From Sipunculus nudus (Eukaryota; Annelida; Sipuncula; Golfingiida; Sipunculidae): a stretch of 64,000 nucleotides of DNA. The notes below the pieces were generated by a model. That model did no database searches, was not told the DNA's origin, and saw only the letters and a list, made by a program, of their open reading frames with translations. How positions within the stretch are numbered: the first letter of the stretch is position 1; every line of letters begins with the position of its first letter. Position numbers and translations under genes: made by a program. The stretch is taken from assembly GCA_026874595.1 (NCBI GenBank), contig CM049306.1, positions 24,729,519 to 24,793,518 of the forward strand. Direction: 5' to 3'. Below are positions 16,613 to 28,230 of the stretch, piece after piece.

Positions 16613-17432
16613 GCCAGATTAATGAATGGCGGAGGCTTGCATTTATTAGATACGTAATAAGCTATATACGTTAATCAGGCGGTGACTTTCGGGGAGAAAC
16701 TCAAATGATGGCTGACGACACTGGAAAACACCCCCGGTTCAGTTAGGCGATAACAGATTTTTACCCGCCTCAGATTAATGTCTGATTGCAGAAAGAGTGC
16801 ATATGAGTTGTATAATTTGCCGCTAGATGACAGAAGCTACGAATAGTCTTCAGGTGCACAGCGAAAGTACAGTAATAACATTTTAATTCATCATGCAGCT
16901 TGTGTGCTTGATCAGTTAGCAGATACGGAACTGGCAATATTAAAACGAAAATGAAGTAAAATGGTTGACATACTCAAATGCTTTACCTTTTAAGCCGAGC
17001 TGATTGCTTCGGTAAATGCAAGAAAAGCAATTTACAATGAAGCCTATTGCAAATCTATCAGCAGAAGACGCAGCATAGAAATGCTGTTGCATGCACTGAT
17101 AAATTTTAATCTGTTCACTAGCTTGAATTGGTGCTCCATATTCTTTCATTCATACTTCATACTTCATTGATAGGCCTATACCCTCTTCCAAAAAAAAAAA
17201 AAAAAATAAATAAATAAATAAATAAAAAAAAACAATAATAATAATAATTGAACTAAAAGCTGTTTTGATGAAATCCCTTCGCATCACAGGTTTCGACTAA
17301 ACTCCGGTTTTTTTTTCATGTCAAATAAAACAAACAATCCCAAAATAAACCTGTTTAGTTATGGGAAAACACAGAACACGAACATGACGGCTCGCCGCTA
17401 AACACTACGTTTTACACAAGCTGCAAAATGGA

Positions 17433-17435
<3 letters not shown>

Positions 17436-17475
<40 letters not shown>
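17436..17475. repeat. (GA)n microsatellite
   Basis: Perfect GA dinucleotide run; it creates false Arg-Glu and Leu-Ser ORFs on the two strands. Confidence 0.95.
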
Positions 17476-17477
<2 letters not shown>

Positions 17478-20400
17478 AAATTCGTTCTTAATGGAGACTG
17501 AAACGGTAGTTTATCGTTCAAGGACACAGAAAAGGTACATCCATTGTAATCTGTATGATTATCGGGATCCGAGGATCGGCAATTTGTCTCGTGCGGGTAT
17601 TTCATATGACAAAGGCATTACGGCACCGTTGTTTCTGGCATTGTGTTTCTGTGTGCGTTTTACTGATGTTTTGAAACCACAAACCTTTCACGTCAATGAA
17701 TTCCTGGAGTCGCCAACATAAATTATTCCAACAGGACCATTTTTTTCTGGTCGTGTGTCGGAAAGCATTCGTCACTAAATATTCTGCTAGGTATGTTATA
17801 GACCTCGTATGTTATATGTACTTATATTGTAATGCATGCATGGCTGGGTTTCGTTAAAGCAGTTGTTATCGGTTTTACATTATACAGAAACCGTTTGTTT
17901 AAACATTAAAAAGTTATACCTGAATATATTAAAAACAGTAGAGCCCGAACAGGATCGTATGGGACAATTAGGGTCAGTGAAAACACCATAATGATATTAT
18001 GCAAACACAAAACCTACACCATTGAAATTCTACCATTAAAACTGGCACTAACAATTATTTATTCAAGGGGTATACAGGTTTATCATTTATATCTCTGTTA
18101 GGGTATACTGTTGTTAATTTGTTTATATACGTGTATAAAATCTAAAAAGAAACTATCGATATATTTCCAAGAAATTGTGCGGAGCTGTTGTTGAAGCGAG
18201 ATACACTTTGAATATTTTGGATGAAATGTATAGTGTGGCGTTAAATTTACTAATTTCACGGCAGTCCACAGATAAATCCGTTTAGGTGTCTGTGACATAC
18301 TCGCATTCAGGAGATAATTAGCAACAAAAATGGGAAAGAAATGATCATTTCTGCCACTGTTGATTGTTAAATTCCCTATTCCCTATCATGCATAGACGAA
18401 GGTTTAAAAATCACACCACGATGAACAAATCTAACGGGCCGAAAATCGAATAGATAATGCATGCATGTCTTTCATTTAAGTTGCGATGACATGGTAAAGG
18501 CTGGTCTTTTCTTGCAATATTTTGTTTCGCAAAATGCATGGAAACTGAAACAGAATGTAAAATAAAATAATCAAATACTTGGGCCTGTCTTGGGTATATG
18601 AAAAGGAAACAACGTATACGTAGTTTTATTCTTTGTGTAAATTACTGAACAGTTAACAATGCATACTTGGTTCAGCTTAACCGAACAGAAGCCTTTCTTT
18701 GGTTTAACAAAGTACATTAAAGTCCCGACCGAACAGTAAATAAATATCAACAGATTGTTTTACCACAAACGCATGTCTGAGTTGAAAACATTATAAACTT
18801 TGTGTACCACATACCAGCAGCATTTTAGGGAATATGCTATATATTGTTATACCGTAAGATTGATACCACAATTAATAAAATAGAAATTTGATATTTATTT
18901 TAAATAAAGCTATTCACCTTCTTTTTCGGTAGCATTTTTGTGATTTCAGTCTTGCTCTGGGTATATATTAAGGCAACAACAAACATAAATTGGGCCTATA
19001 TATGTTTTTCAGGCACCTCCCCAATCACTTTATATACCCTCCAGGTATAAACATTTTTATAACCCATGTGTCACGTGTTGATCTAGTAATTAATATTGCT
19101 ATATTAAAAAAATCTGCGACTCCCGCATTGGTCAGTTTCCTCTCCTGCTGATACTTGAGCCAATTTTACCAACCAATTCACCTCAAGACATCTATGATCT
19201 CCTAAAAATTTTTGCTAAATTAGACCTTAAAATGGTTTATTGTCTCATATTTCAGTCTTTGTGAATTACATTTATATAGTATTCACGATGTGTTAATACG
19301 CTCGGTTTTCGTCAAAACCCATACTGATCTATAATTATACATTTGGAATTGGTCTATTTTTTTATAGAATTAAAATTCGTCCATAAAGCGAAATTATTTG
19401 CGTATTTTCAATATTTTCATGCTTCCTGAACGTTCTGTGAGAATAAACATGGCTTCCATGGCGGCCCATCGGCAGAGATCGTTTTTTAAAGGAACTTCCA
19501 ATTACCAATATACTTCTTTTGCAATTAAAATTTTCAATATATAGGACTTTTTATTTCTTTAATTTCTTTTGTATTTCTATATACAACGATCTTAGATTTT
19601 GTTTAAACAATGCATGACCATCATGCATTTCGATAGGGAACTTCCATATCATGTCCGCCAGCGCGGTCCGCGTATTCCGGGGTAAGAGCAAAATTATGAC
19701 ACACGTAGTCCTAGTATAAAAACTAGTTTGCATGTATATATTACATGTAAAGGAAATGAATTTGTCACATATTTCAAAGATCCTTTCGAGGTCTTGACTA
19801 GTTCGACCTATACATCGTTTATTATGTCATACTTTTAGTATAGGTTGTCATTTCTATGAAAGTGAATGAGAAATAATGATAGTTTACGATATTTTCATGG
19901 TAAAAAATGGAACTAAAATGAATAAAAGCCACCCGCCCGCATCATTTTCCGAAAAAAATGAATGCCTGAGAAACACAACTTTTTTTGCCTATTGAACTGT
20001 AGATTACTGTTGTTAAACAAAGTTCTCTGTGACGGAAGTTTATCCTTGTTTAACAACAAGCTGGTAGTAAACACTTTCTAATGTTGACAAACGAAAAAAA
20101 AAACATGTAACGTAAGGTGATTGGTTGCATATGTGTGGAAGTTGAAACGTCACTTGTCGGAACACGCCGATTGCAAAGCTTTAGATTGTCTGACTTGCCG
20201 TTAGGTGTCATTTTTTAATATGATTGAATTTTTTTTTGGGGGGGGGGGGGATGGGGGGGGGCATGCACATTTTATTAAACACGTGAATATAATCAAACGA
20301 ACAGCATGTGATTGGCTTTTCTGGCACATTTTTATAAAAGATTCAATAGATTATCTTTATTTAATTCTGTGACACTCGCTTTGTCCCCTGGCAGCCGAGT

Positions 20401-20527
20401 GTGCGCACTCAAAATAGGTAAGAGGAAATAGAGGAAGATGTGTTGCATTACTGTCTGTTGGGTTAGAGAAGGCAAAAAATCAACCAACATATATTTATAT
20501 ATATATATATATAATATATATATATAT

Positions 20528-21541
20528 TGTTACAATATATTAAGTTTCATTTTAATGTTTGAACAAGATTGTGTTGAATATTAATTATTTGTAATATTAT
20601 AACTGACTGACTGGGAATCCCATAAAATAAGCTGCTACCGTCAGGGGACAGCTGAAGAAGCTACACTTCGTGTCTGTCCAGGGGCCACTTGAAGACAAGA
20701 GTAATGTCATTGTACTGAAGTATTACTGCACAAGGCTGTACACGTGCCTTGTATGTACTGGAGGGCTGACCATACAGCTAATCTGTGCTGAAACAAAGGT
20801 TCCAGGCACCCAAAAGTTGTGTCAATGACCGACTAAGACTTTTATGCAAGGGATCATGAGTGAACCCTCATGCTCATAGATTCAAACAAAGGAAATTCTG
20901 TTATACAAGAAGTAAAATCACAAGTGAACACACATGATTTTAAATACTGAAACAAAGACAATCATGAGTGACAAGTCTATATAAGATGAGCTCAAACAAT
21001 GGGCAAATGGGCATTTAACATCTAAGCTCCGGAGCCACGACAGTCAGAAGAAGATAAAGTAAGTGAACAGAAATGAACTGTTACGTTAGCGCTAACATAT
21101 TGATATAAGACTGATTAAATTGAAGAAATTTGTGAAAGAACATTGAAAGAAGAGAAGAAATATAAAGAAGTGAATTATATATAGATATCGCGAACTTTTA
21201 TACGCTAAAGTGAAATGATCAAAGAAGACAAAGAACCTCGTGAGAAGATAATGCTTTCAGTGACTTTTTATTGGACTCAGTGATTACTTAATTATGCAAT
21301 TCGGAATAACTGGTGTTATGGACATTATTCCCAGGTCAGTTCTTTTGTTTTTTCATTGCATGTAAGTCATGGTATAATCATGTATTTGTAAAGCTATATT
21401 CAATATGTATTAAACTAGTATATTATATCAAATTGTGGTAATTTGGTATATTGCCAACTTGTGTGACAGATAAGGAGGTTTCCTGTACGCCTTTAACAGA
21501 TGAAAGTATGCCTGAGAAATAAGAGACGTCTGTAGGGTCGT

Positions 21542-21545
<4 letters not shown>
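20528..21545 (+). mobile_element. Probable solo LTR inserted in an (AT)n tract
   Basis: The 1018-bp segment begins TGTTAC and ends GTAACA, the short inverted ends typical of LTRs, and is flanked on both sides by AT dinucleotide repeat (20492-20527 and 21546-21600). It would thus have landed inside a microsatellite, with a 5-bp ATATA-type duplication that cannot be told apart from the repeat. Inside is a TATA-like element, TCTATATAAGATG, at about 20977-20989, and a palindrome TTAGCGCTAA near 21087-21096. No internal gag-pol region and no second LTR are seen, so it is either solo or a different element with similar ends. Confidence 0.45.
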
Positions 21546-21600
<55 letters not shown>

Positions 21601-21602
<2 letters not shown>

Positions 21603-22060
21603 TGGTTCAGACCAGTCCAGAGATATAAGCATGGATGTCTGCCACGTATACATGATTTTTGGTGGCGCCACCTGTCATTTGAACGAGAAAGCTATGTAAG
21701 ATCAACACACATGCACAATTTCAGGCCGATACGTCAAACCAATCCTGAGATATTAGCATGGGTGTCTGCAACGTGAACGTGATTTTAGGTGGCGCCACCT
21801 GTAATATATAGAGAAATCTATCTATGATGTCTATATGTAGCAGACGGAATAACACAGATACCATGCACCTTTATTCGTATAGGTGCGAGAAAGCTATGTA
21901 ATTTCAGGCCGACACGTCAAACCAGTCCTGAGATATTAGCATGGATGTCTGCAACGTGAACGTGATTTTAGGTGGCGCCACCTGTAATATAAACGAGAAA
22001 TCTATCTGTGATGTCTATATGTGCACAATTTCCGGCGAATAAGTCAAACCAATGCCGAGA
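21601..22060. repeat. Tandem array of units carrying GGTGGCGCCACC
   Basis: Three to four diverged units share, in order, 'cacaatttcaggccga', 'cgtcaaaccaatcctgagat', 'attagcatggatgtctgcaa', 'cgtgaacgtgatttta', then the 12-bp palindrome GGTGGCGCCACC (21661-21672, 21788-21799, 21971-21982). An (AT)n run adjoins the left side. Non-coding. Confidence 0.75.
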
Positions 22061-23450
22061 TATGAGTGATATTAACCAAAGGCGGACGAACAGATTGACG
22101 CTGTGCAAAAATGATGTATATGATGAATACAATCAGCCCGATTGGTCAAACGACTCCCAAGAGATATGGGTTTATGTGAGGAAACAGACGCACAGATGGA
22201 AAAGGTCTGCAGAGAGGAAAGGTCAGAGGTCAACCCAAATGAGGGCGCAGTAATTCACATATGACCCGATCATAATTCCGAGTTTCATAAAATTCTGTCC
22301 AATTGTTACGGAGGAGTTCTCTAGAATCCTATGCGGTTGCGGCGTCCGGCTGAAAACATAGTATCCGTAAAACTCTTCAGGCCTTCATGCCCTAACAGTT
22401 ACATCTTCACAAATCTCGATTGAACTGAAAATAACCCAACAATTACTTTGTTACACGATTTTGGCTTTAAATCCTGTGGTCAAGAGGCTTGATAATAAAG
22501 TATTTATAGCATATATGTGCTGAAAATAAATAACTCCAGGAATAAATTCTACACTTAAAAGATTTTCAGCGAAGCATTATGATGCCTGAATTATATTTCA
22601 ATATAATAAAGGATGAAATGATGTAACATTGCAATATTTATACCTATTCTTTTACACTATCAGTTCAGTTTTGCTTTACGCAACAGTTATCCAGTAAAAC
22701 CATCCCAGCACACAGTCTCAGTGCCTCGCATACGGCTGTTTAACACCTCTTAATGGCTCTGCGTGTTAGTAAACACAGTCCACATGTGTCTGCTTACCAT
22801 AACAAGGCCGCGTGACCGTAGGTTCGATTGTGAGCCGCAACACTGTTTTAACACTTGTTTACAGGCGTAAGCAAACGGTTTCAAGGCAAATATTTTGGCA
22901 GGTACCAATTGATCTAAAAAAAGAAGACGCTATATTTCGTGTCCATTAAAGACCTTCGAATTAGTAAAAAATTGGTTTGCAGTCATTTATTTGTGAAAAT
23001 GAGAGTCATTGGTTGTTACATATGTGCAGAATACCTAAATATAAAAGTAAAATTTGGTTTTACAAGAAAAACAGGATGTTAAATTTGATGAATTGGTTGA
23101 ATGTGTTTTGTAAAGATAAACTCATAAAAACGGCATTACAGAGTTACTCTATATTTATTTGGATATTTTAGTTAATTCTGTAGCAGAAACTAAGGTGTGG
23201 AAACAACCCAACAATAGGAACCTGCCAATGATAAAATTATAAATGATCATGTGAGTGTAAATTATGATAAGTACATGGATCTCCTTATTATTCACAGTGT
23301 TACTTTTATTAATCTGCCTTGCCCCTTCAAGTACATTTTATTCCCAAAGCATAGGTCAAGCAATCGCAAACAAAATGTTACTAAGGAAGTCTTTCTCAAT
23401 TTCGAAAAACTGATCAGTCGGACATTATTCATCAATTTGGATTCACATAC
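22061..23450. other. No gene supported
   Basis: This is where further exons of a gene starting with the orphan signal exon at 23522 would be expected on the minus strand. I find neither CUB-like nor PAN-like coding sequence here. A phrase at 22790-22850, with GGTTCGATTGTGAGCC, is vaguely tRNA-like but does not fold as a tRNA by eye. Confidence 0.5.
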
Positions 23451-23522
23451 CTTGGGCAAAGGAGATGCAAGGCAGCGTGCAGTGTAAAAGAAATACAAGA
23501 CCAACCAGTATAGGGAATGCAT
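23451..23522 (-). pseudogene. Orphan first exon homologous to the CUB-PAN signal-peptide exons
   Basis: The minus strand reads MHSLYWLVLYFF... for 24 codons and then meets a donor GTATGT at 23450. At DNA level the exon and about 100-200 bp upstream align with exon 1 of both CUB-PAN genes (45443-45356 and 53033-52967), for example GGTTGGTCTT followed by a TATTTC-like run and the CTCTCCTG/ATCTCCT ending before the donor. In the frame homologous to the intact genes (VGLVFLLHCTLPCISFAQ) there is no ATG, and an indel shifts the available ATG into another frame, giving a phase-0 instead of phase-1 donor. No matching CUB exon was found downstream. I read it as a broken duplicate; a gene with different later exons is possible. 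Confidence 0.55.
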
Positions 23523-23680
23523 TATGCGTTTTTCCTGTGCAAGTATTTCACGTAATTGGCTGTAAGCAACGTTCAATGGCAGTTGTTTTCTATCCTGACA
23601 AACCTTTCACAACAGAGTGACAGTCATTTCCTAAAAGCAAGTACTGATTATTCTATACAATAGTACAAGTACTTATTAAC

Positions 23681-23684
<4 letters not shown>

Positions 23685-23750
<66 letters not shown>
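23685..23750. repeat. Compound (AT)n(GA)n microsatellite
   Basis: An AT dinucleotide run of about 40 bp passes directly into a GA run of about 26 bp. Confidence 0.95.
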
Positions 23751-23932
23751 AAATGTTTTTATAACTTAAAAATTAATATGTGTATAATATGTAACTTTAT
23801 TAGCCTTTGCTCACAGTAGCACTGCGGTAAGACGCTCTCTTTGTTTACTGGGCTTTTCTAACATTGCAATAAGAAACATTTTTTTAGTTGCTAGCCAACC
23901 TTATTTTAGGCAGTTGGTTAACCTGAATAAAC

Positions 23933-24115
23933 GGAGTATACAAACTCCAGTCTTCCAAATTCCCGGGTTGCCAAACCGGTCATAATTCTGACATAACCAC
24001 TGTCACATGTTCTGCAACCGATCAACGAAGACGTTTTGGAGTATGTTGATATCCTGAAGAAACTCTCCGGACAAAGGGATAGGTCCTTCGAGGAATACAA
24101 AATCCAGAGGTGTAT
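23933..24115 (-). other. Possible diverged CUB-like second-half exon
   Basis: A minus-strand open frame ends FGRLEFVYSVYS at a phase-1 donor (TTCAG/GTTAAC, exon edge 23933). The intact CUB-PAN genes end this exon with GFLFNYTAFT or GFNLSFTAFT in the same phase, followed by a comparable donor. Earlier residues (GCRTCDSGYVRIMTG) have cysteines but fit the CUB pattern poorly, and the left border is unclear. It lies upstream of the orphan signal exon, so it would belong to a different copy. The plus strand of the same interval is also open for about 45 codons, so chance is a real alternative. Confidence 0.25.
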
Positions 24116-25424
24116 ATCGGGGGCATCTCGACCATTAATTTATTTCTTTTTTAATTCATCAAACATTTGCTAAAATATCCTAAAAAACACTATTTTATAA
24201 TACACCAGTATATGTTTACATTAAACCTTGAAGTTGACCAAAGGATCTGCACAATGGCATTTTTATTATTAATTTTTTTCAATTTCCCCGCCATGTAGTA
24301 TGTTTGATACCCATGCTTCTCCCGCTAACATTATTAAATGTGCAATTTATTGAATCAGTCTGTCATTATCTTTCGAGATGACGATTGAGTATGACTGACA
24401 ATCTTACGTGAAACCTTGTAAATGCTTTAATTGCTCCCCATTCAATTTGTTACTCTTCATTTAGATTCTATATCGACATAAAGAAAAAATTCTTTTTAAT
24501 ACCCATTAGTAGGGTCACGGTTCACTACAAAAGCTGTTCAGTTTGATGTTAAAAAAACCGAGAAATCCTTAGTCATACCCCCCCCCCCCCCCCAACCTTT
24601 CTCGATTTACCCATTGCTAACAGGCCTTTTTGTTGTTAATAACCAGCTGGCTACGCGTCAACAATATTATAACTACATTTCGATGTTTGCGTGCTCAGTT
24701 TCGTTTTCGCTCACAACATGTATTTTGTCACCAATATTGATCTAGAGCCCACGCTTCAACGTAGCTATGTTGTGTCAACGCGTTAAGAAACATGAATGGC
24801 CAATTATATATCCCTCGAGTCCAATAAAGCTTTATAGCCACTATGGAAACACCAAAGTTAAAAGCAATCCGTTTCCTTACATACGCAGCAGACATATATT
24901 CCCCAGGAATTTTCAGACAAAAATCCAGATAATTAAGTCACTCAATGACTAGAGGTTCAGAAAAACAGGTTTATTCTTATTAGGTCCCGGAATTACAGTT
25001 CTCTTGCTTCCCCCGCCGTTAATTTGCTCTAACTTCACAAATACAATGACCACAAAAATTCTAACGCCCTCCTCGGCTAAATAAACACTATCTTCCAGGA
25101 GCAATACTCGTCTTTATGCGGTACATGAAATAACACCCCGTCTGGTGCAAATCATCATCTCACAACACGTCTGACTGACCTCTTTCCCAGCGGCACTGGA
25201 GCCAGCTTTCATATATACCTGCCGCAAAAATACATAGGGAATTTTCTAGTCAACGAATGTTCTACAGACATCTCTACATGGAAATTACCAGTTAAGCCTC
25301 CCAGAAGCATCTAACCGTAGCCTAGTAAGTTTAATTTTTTTTATTTACATGAACAAACCGAACTGCCGATAAACACAACTAATGACAGAGATAAACACAA
25401 CATTATTAAATATTATTAACTATG
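24116..25424. other. No gene seen
   Basis: AT-rich with a poly-C tract near 24579-24593. No coding exon or repeat that I can name. Confidence 0.5.
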
Positions 25425-25429
25425 TTTCC

Positions 25430-26087
25430 CCACAGGCGCTTGAATCGCTATTTGTGTTGATCTTGGTTTAAATAGTGTTCAATTTACCTTAACAACAATC
25501 CCCTGCCGTTTAATGAGCTTTAAACCATGTTATATCGTTTGCCGGTACTTGTTTATATAATAGATACACAAGGCCGGTATCCAAGTCTGCGGACGAGTCT
25601 GTATCCATTAAGCGACGAAACAGATTTATCCCAGATTACTTTTTCCATCATTGTCAACCAATCAGGTGTTAGGTTCCAGGGGGGAATCCTTACTGCTGAC
25701 CAAGATACATGGGGATTTCCTTGTTTGGGGTAACAGCTGCTTAATGGATGCAGACTATAGTTACAAATAAGAGCTCATTACACGTGGTACACTGTGTGTA
25801 TTGGAATTGTTGATGCTTTTATAGAAAGAAGAACTGGCCATTTAACCACTGTAAGTTTCTTCCCTTGAAAATCTTTGAAATATTTGGGAATTTCCATTGA
25901 TTTCTTGTATCATCGCCTACCCGTCCGCAGACTTGGATACCGGCCTTGAGTATCTATTATATAAACAAGTACCGGCAAACGATATAACATGGTTTAAAGC
26001 TCATTAAACGGTAGGGGATTGTTGTTAAGGTATATTGAACACTATTTAAACCATGATCAACACAAATAGCGATTCAAGCGCCTGTGG
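25430..26087. mobile_element. 658-bp element with 168-bp inverted arms and TTTCC duplication
   Basis: The left arm (about 25430-25597) starts CCACAGGCGCTTGAATCGC. It is repeated in inverted orientation at about 25920-26087, with only about five to seven differences by eye. The spacer is about 320 bp. TTTCC occurs immediately outside both ends (25425-25429 and 26088-26092), consistent with a 5-bp target duplication. There is no transposase; the longest ORF covers part of the left arm only. This is a non-autonomous DNA transposon with unusually long arms (MITE or foldback type). Confidence 0.75.
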
Positions 26088-27323
26088 TTTCCCTGACTAT
26101 ATCTTTTTATCCAATGAGGCTCTCATTTAACACGACCTGACCTGTCACAATCCATAAATTATTTAGAAATATGAGTTTGTCTGAATATTAACTCAATTTA
26201 ACCTGTCACCTTGAAATTTAACAATTTTACTAACTTTTCTGAACAGTTGAAGATGAATTCTTATTCAGAAATGAAAAATGCACGTACAAGGTAACGCAAC
26301 TAAAACACAACATTGTTATTTAATTCGCATAAAACTGAAAATAAATCAGATCAACATGCATGTTAATATTCAAGGTAATTCATAGATAAATTTGGAAGAA
26401 ATATGAGATTTGTGAAAATCATAGGAGACATTTCATTGGTTTTCTAAAGACCTGTTCTGACCAACTCTGCATATGCAAATCTTGCATGCTTACACTGTTA
26501 AATGTGCTAATGAGGTACTTCATATTAATCATTTGTGTAGAATTTAATGCTTCATCAGGGTCCGCTTCCCCCCCCCCCCCTTTCCTTAAATCCTGGATCC
26601 GCACCTGCAAGTTATATATGGAAAGCAATATGCATACAGGGCAACCCCTGCATCAGTTATTGCGACAAAGGTTATTTAGACCGAATCGTATGGATTTTAC
26701 TCCAACAAGGGCATTCGTGGAGGAATTCCAAACCATTATAGTGTCAATCCTTCAGCTTAACCTTCCCTCTGCCAACACTTCGCATGCTAACAGATTTAAA
26801 AAGTTAACAAATCACATTATTCAATTCGAAAAAATAATGCAAAATGCAGAAATTTGAAAAAAAAAAATCTTGTCTTTTATTTCCAAAGGGCTCAAATCAT
26901 TCAAGTAAATATGTCACTGTGATTTTATTCCGTAAAAAATGGTTCGAGTACACCGATATTGGGTTTTCCCGATTGCTGTGATGGAGGAGTATTGGTTTGA
27001 TGGCTACAAAAAGAAATCGAACATACCAGGTGGCACAGGTCAGAAATAGACACCGTCTACCTGGTCTAAATGATGTCAAAGGTCAACCTCGAAACTGCAG
27101 TTTTAATTTATACGCATGTATATTAAAGTATTTCTCCCATCCCATACAGTTGAAATTATTGCAGAATGGAGACTGCAAATATAACGCCCATTGTTACAAT
27201 GTTAAAAATGTTTTTTTTATCATTTTTTCATTGGAATTTGAAATGAAATATTCCTGCATTAAAAACGATAAATAATACCTTTAATACAAAGTATAAAATT
27301 TAAAATCTTCAGACCAACATCAT

Positions 27324-27379
<56 letters not shown>

Positions 27380-27459
27380 TATATATATAATACTCACATG
27401 TTACATTAGCGCGGTGACTGAATAGCAAATACACTTACTTATTTTGACAAGCAAACACG
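26088..27459. other. No gene supported; (AT)n run and C tract
   Basis: Contains a poly-C tract near 26569-26581 and an (AT)n run at about 27330-27380. The plus-strand ORF around 26600-26857 has varied composition, but neither splice borders nor a family match that I can recognise. Confidence 0.45.
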
Positions 27460-28230
27460 TTTTGATTGATGCACATTTTTGACAAGTTGTGAGGAAAATA
27501 ACGTTTCAAGGTTTTTGTCAATGATCTTGATCTCGACCTTTGACCTATATTGACCAAAAACAATGGGTTACCTAGAAATTTTGGTTTTTCATTGTCTCTG
27601 TTAGTTTCAAGGTTTTTGCTGCAAAATGTTGGCCTGTAGTGTGCAAAATGTCAGACAGAACATCAAGGCCATTATCAAATTCACAACCACAGAGGTAAAG
27701 ACAGATTTACTGACAAGATGACACAAGATTAACAAAGTTGATCATACCATGGTATCGTGTGGGGAGAGACGAAAAAAATTAACTTACATTTAGGTTGATA
27801 CGGGAGTTTTTTTACCAAGTTATGAGGAAAAATAACGTTTCAAGGTTTTTAATAATATTGACCTTGACCTTTTACCTATATTGATCAAAAGCAACGGGCT
27901 ACCCAGACTTTTGGTTTTTATTGTCCGTGTAAGTTTCAAGGTGATTGCTGCAAAATTGTTGCCGTAAGTGTACTAAATGTCAGACAGAACATTAATTCCG
28001 TTGTCAAAATTGACTACAACAGAGGAACAGACAGACATACTGACAAGTTGACACAAGGTCAACAAAGGTTGATAATACCATGATATGGGAAATGGATAGA
28101 CGATCAAATTGAGGTGGGGATGAGGTTGTTACGACCATTTTTGGCCAGGTTATGAGGAAAATAAAATTTCGAGGTTTTTCGATGACCTTGCCTTTGACCG
28201 TTGACTTATATTAACGAAAGAATAGGGCAC
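27460..28230. repeat. Tandem repeat, period about 320 bp, 2.3 copies
   Basis: Copies at about 27480-27770 and 27810-28110 and a partial one at 28140-28230. Shared phrases are 'gttatgaggaaaataacg', 'tttcaaggtttttg', 'gaccttgacctttgacctat', 'agtttcaaggt', 'caaaatgtcagacagaacat' and 'acagaggtaaagacagat'. The TGACCTTGACC core is the reverse complement of the TCAAGGTCA motif of the array at 41.5-42.6 kb, so the two arrays may be branches of one repeat family. Just beyond, at 28308-28437, a shorter imperfect duplication (acgcaactgacc...ttccggcaagcaacaaac) occurs twice. Confidence 0.75.

Larger units (their letters stand above)
14511..20527. other. AT-rich DNA without recognised genes
   Basis: I find no exon with both coding character and splice borders on either strand. 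It contains (AT)n runs at about 16101-16158 and 16540-16610, a poly-G tract at 16318-16331, a (GA)n run at 17436-17475, A-rich repeats near 17190-17250 and a poly-G tract near 20238-20260. A fragment of the CAGGCACCGCCCGC MITE family is recognisable near 19930-19998 (CCCGCCCGCAT, then TGCCTGAGAA). A somewhat GC-richer stretch at 15640-15890 has no identifiable feature. Confidence 0.5.

Noticed and set aside
17405-17721. Arg-Glu ORF on one strand and Leu-Ser ORF on the other
   Set aside because: (GA)n microsatellite; no homology signal in the remaining part.
19445-19690. Two short ATG-starting frames (MASMAAHRQRS and MSASAVRVFR with a following GTAAGA)
   Set aside because: They look like first exons, but no downstream partner exon was found and the pieces share a GGAACTTCC phrase, suggesting repeat DNA.
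22785-22855. tRNA-like phrase with GGTTCGATTGTGAGCC
   Set aside because: The T-arm pattern is imperfect and no cloverleaf could be drawn by eye; perhaps a SINE fragment.
24002-24100. Plus-strand frame with INEDVLEYVDILKKLSGQ
   Set aside because: Attractive helix-like composition but only about 45 codons, no acceptor in place, and it overlaps the minus-strand CUB-like frame; at most one can be real.
26486-26857. 123-codon plus-strand ORF
   Set aside because: Runs through a poly-C tract; the later part looks balanced but has no splice borders, no recognised motif and an equally open competing frame.
27460-28230. Possible CRISPR-like array
   Set aside because: The repeats are long (about 320 bp), diverged and lack short unique spacers; this is an animal tandem repeat. 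No CRISPR array exists in the window.
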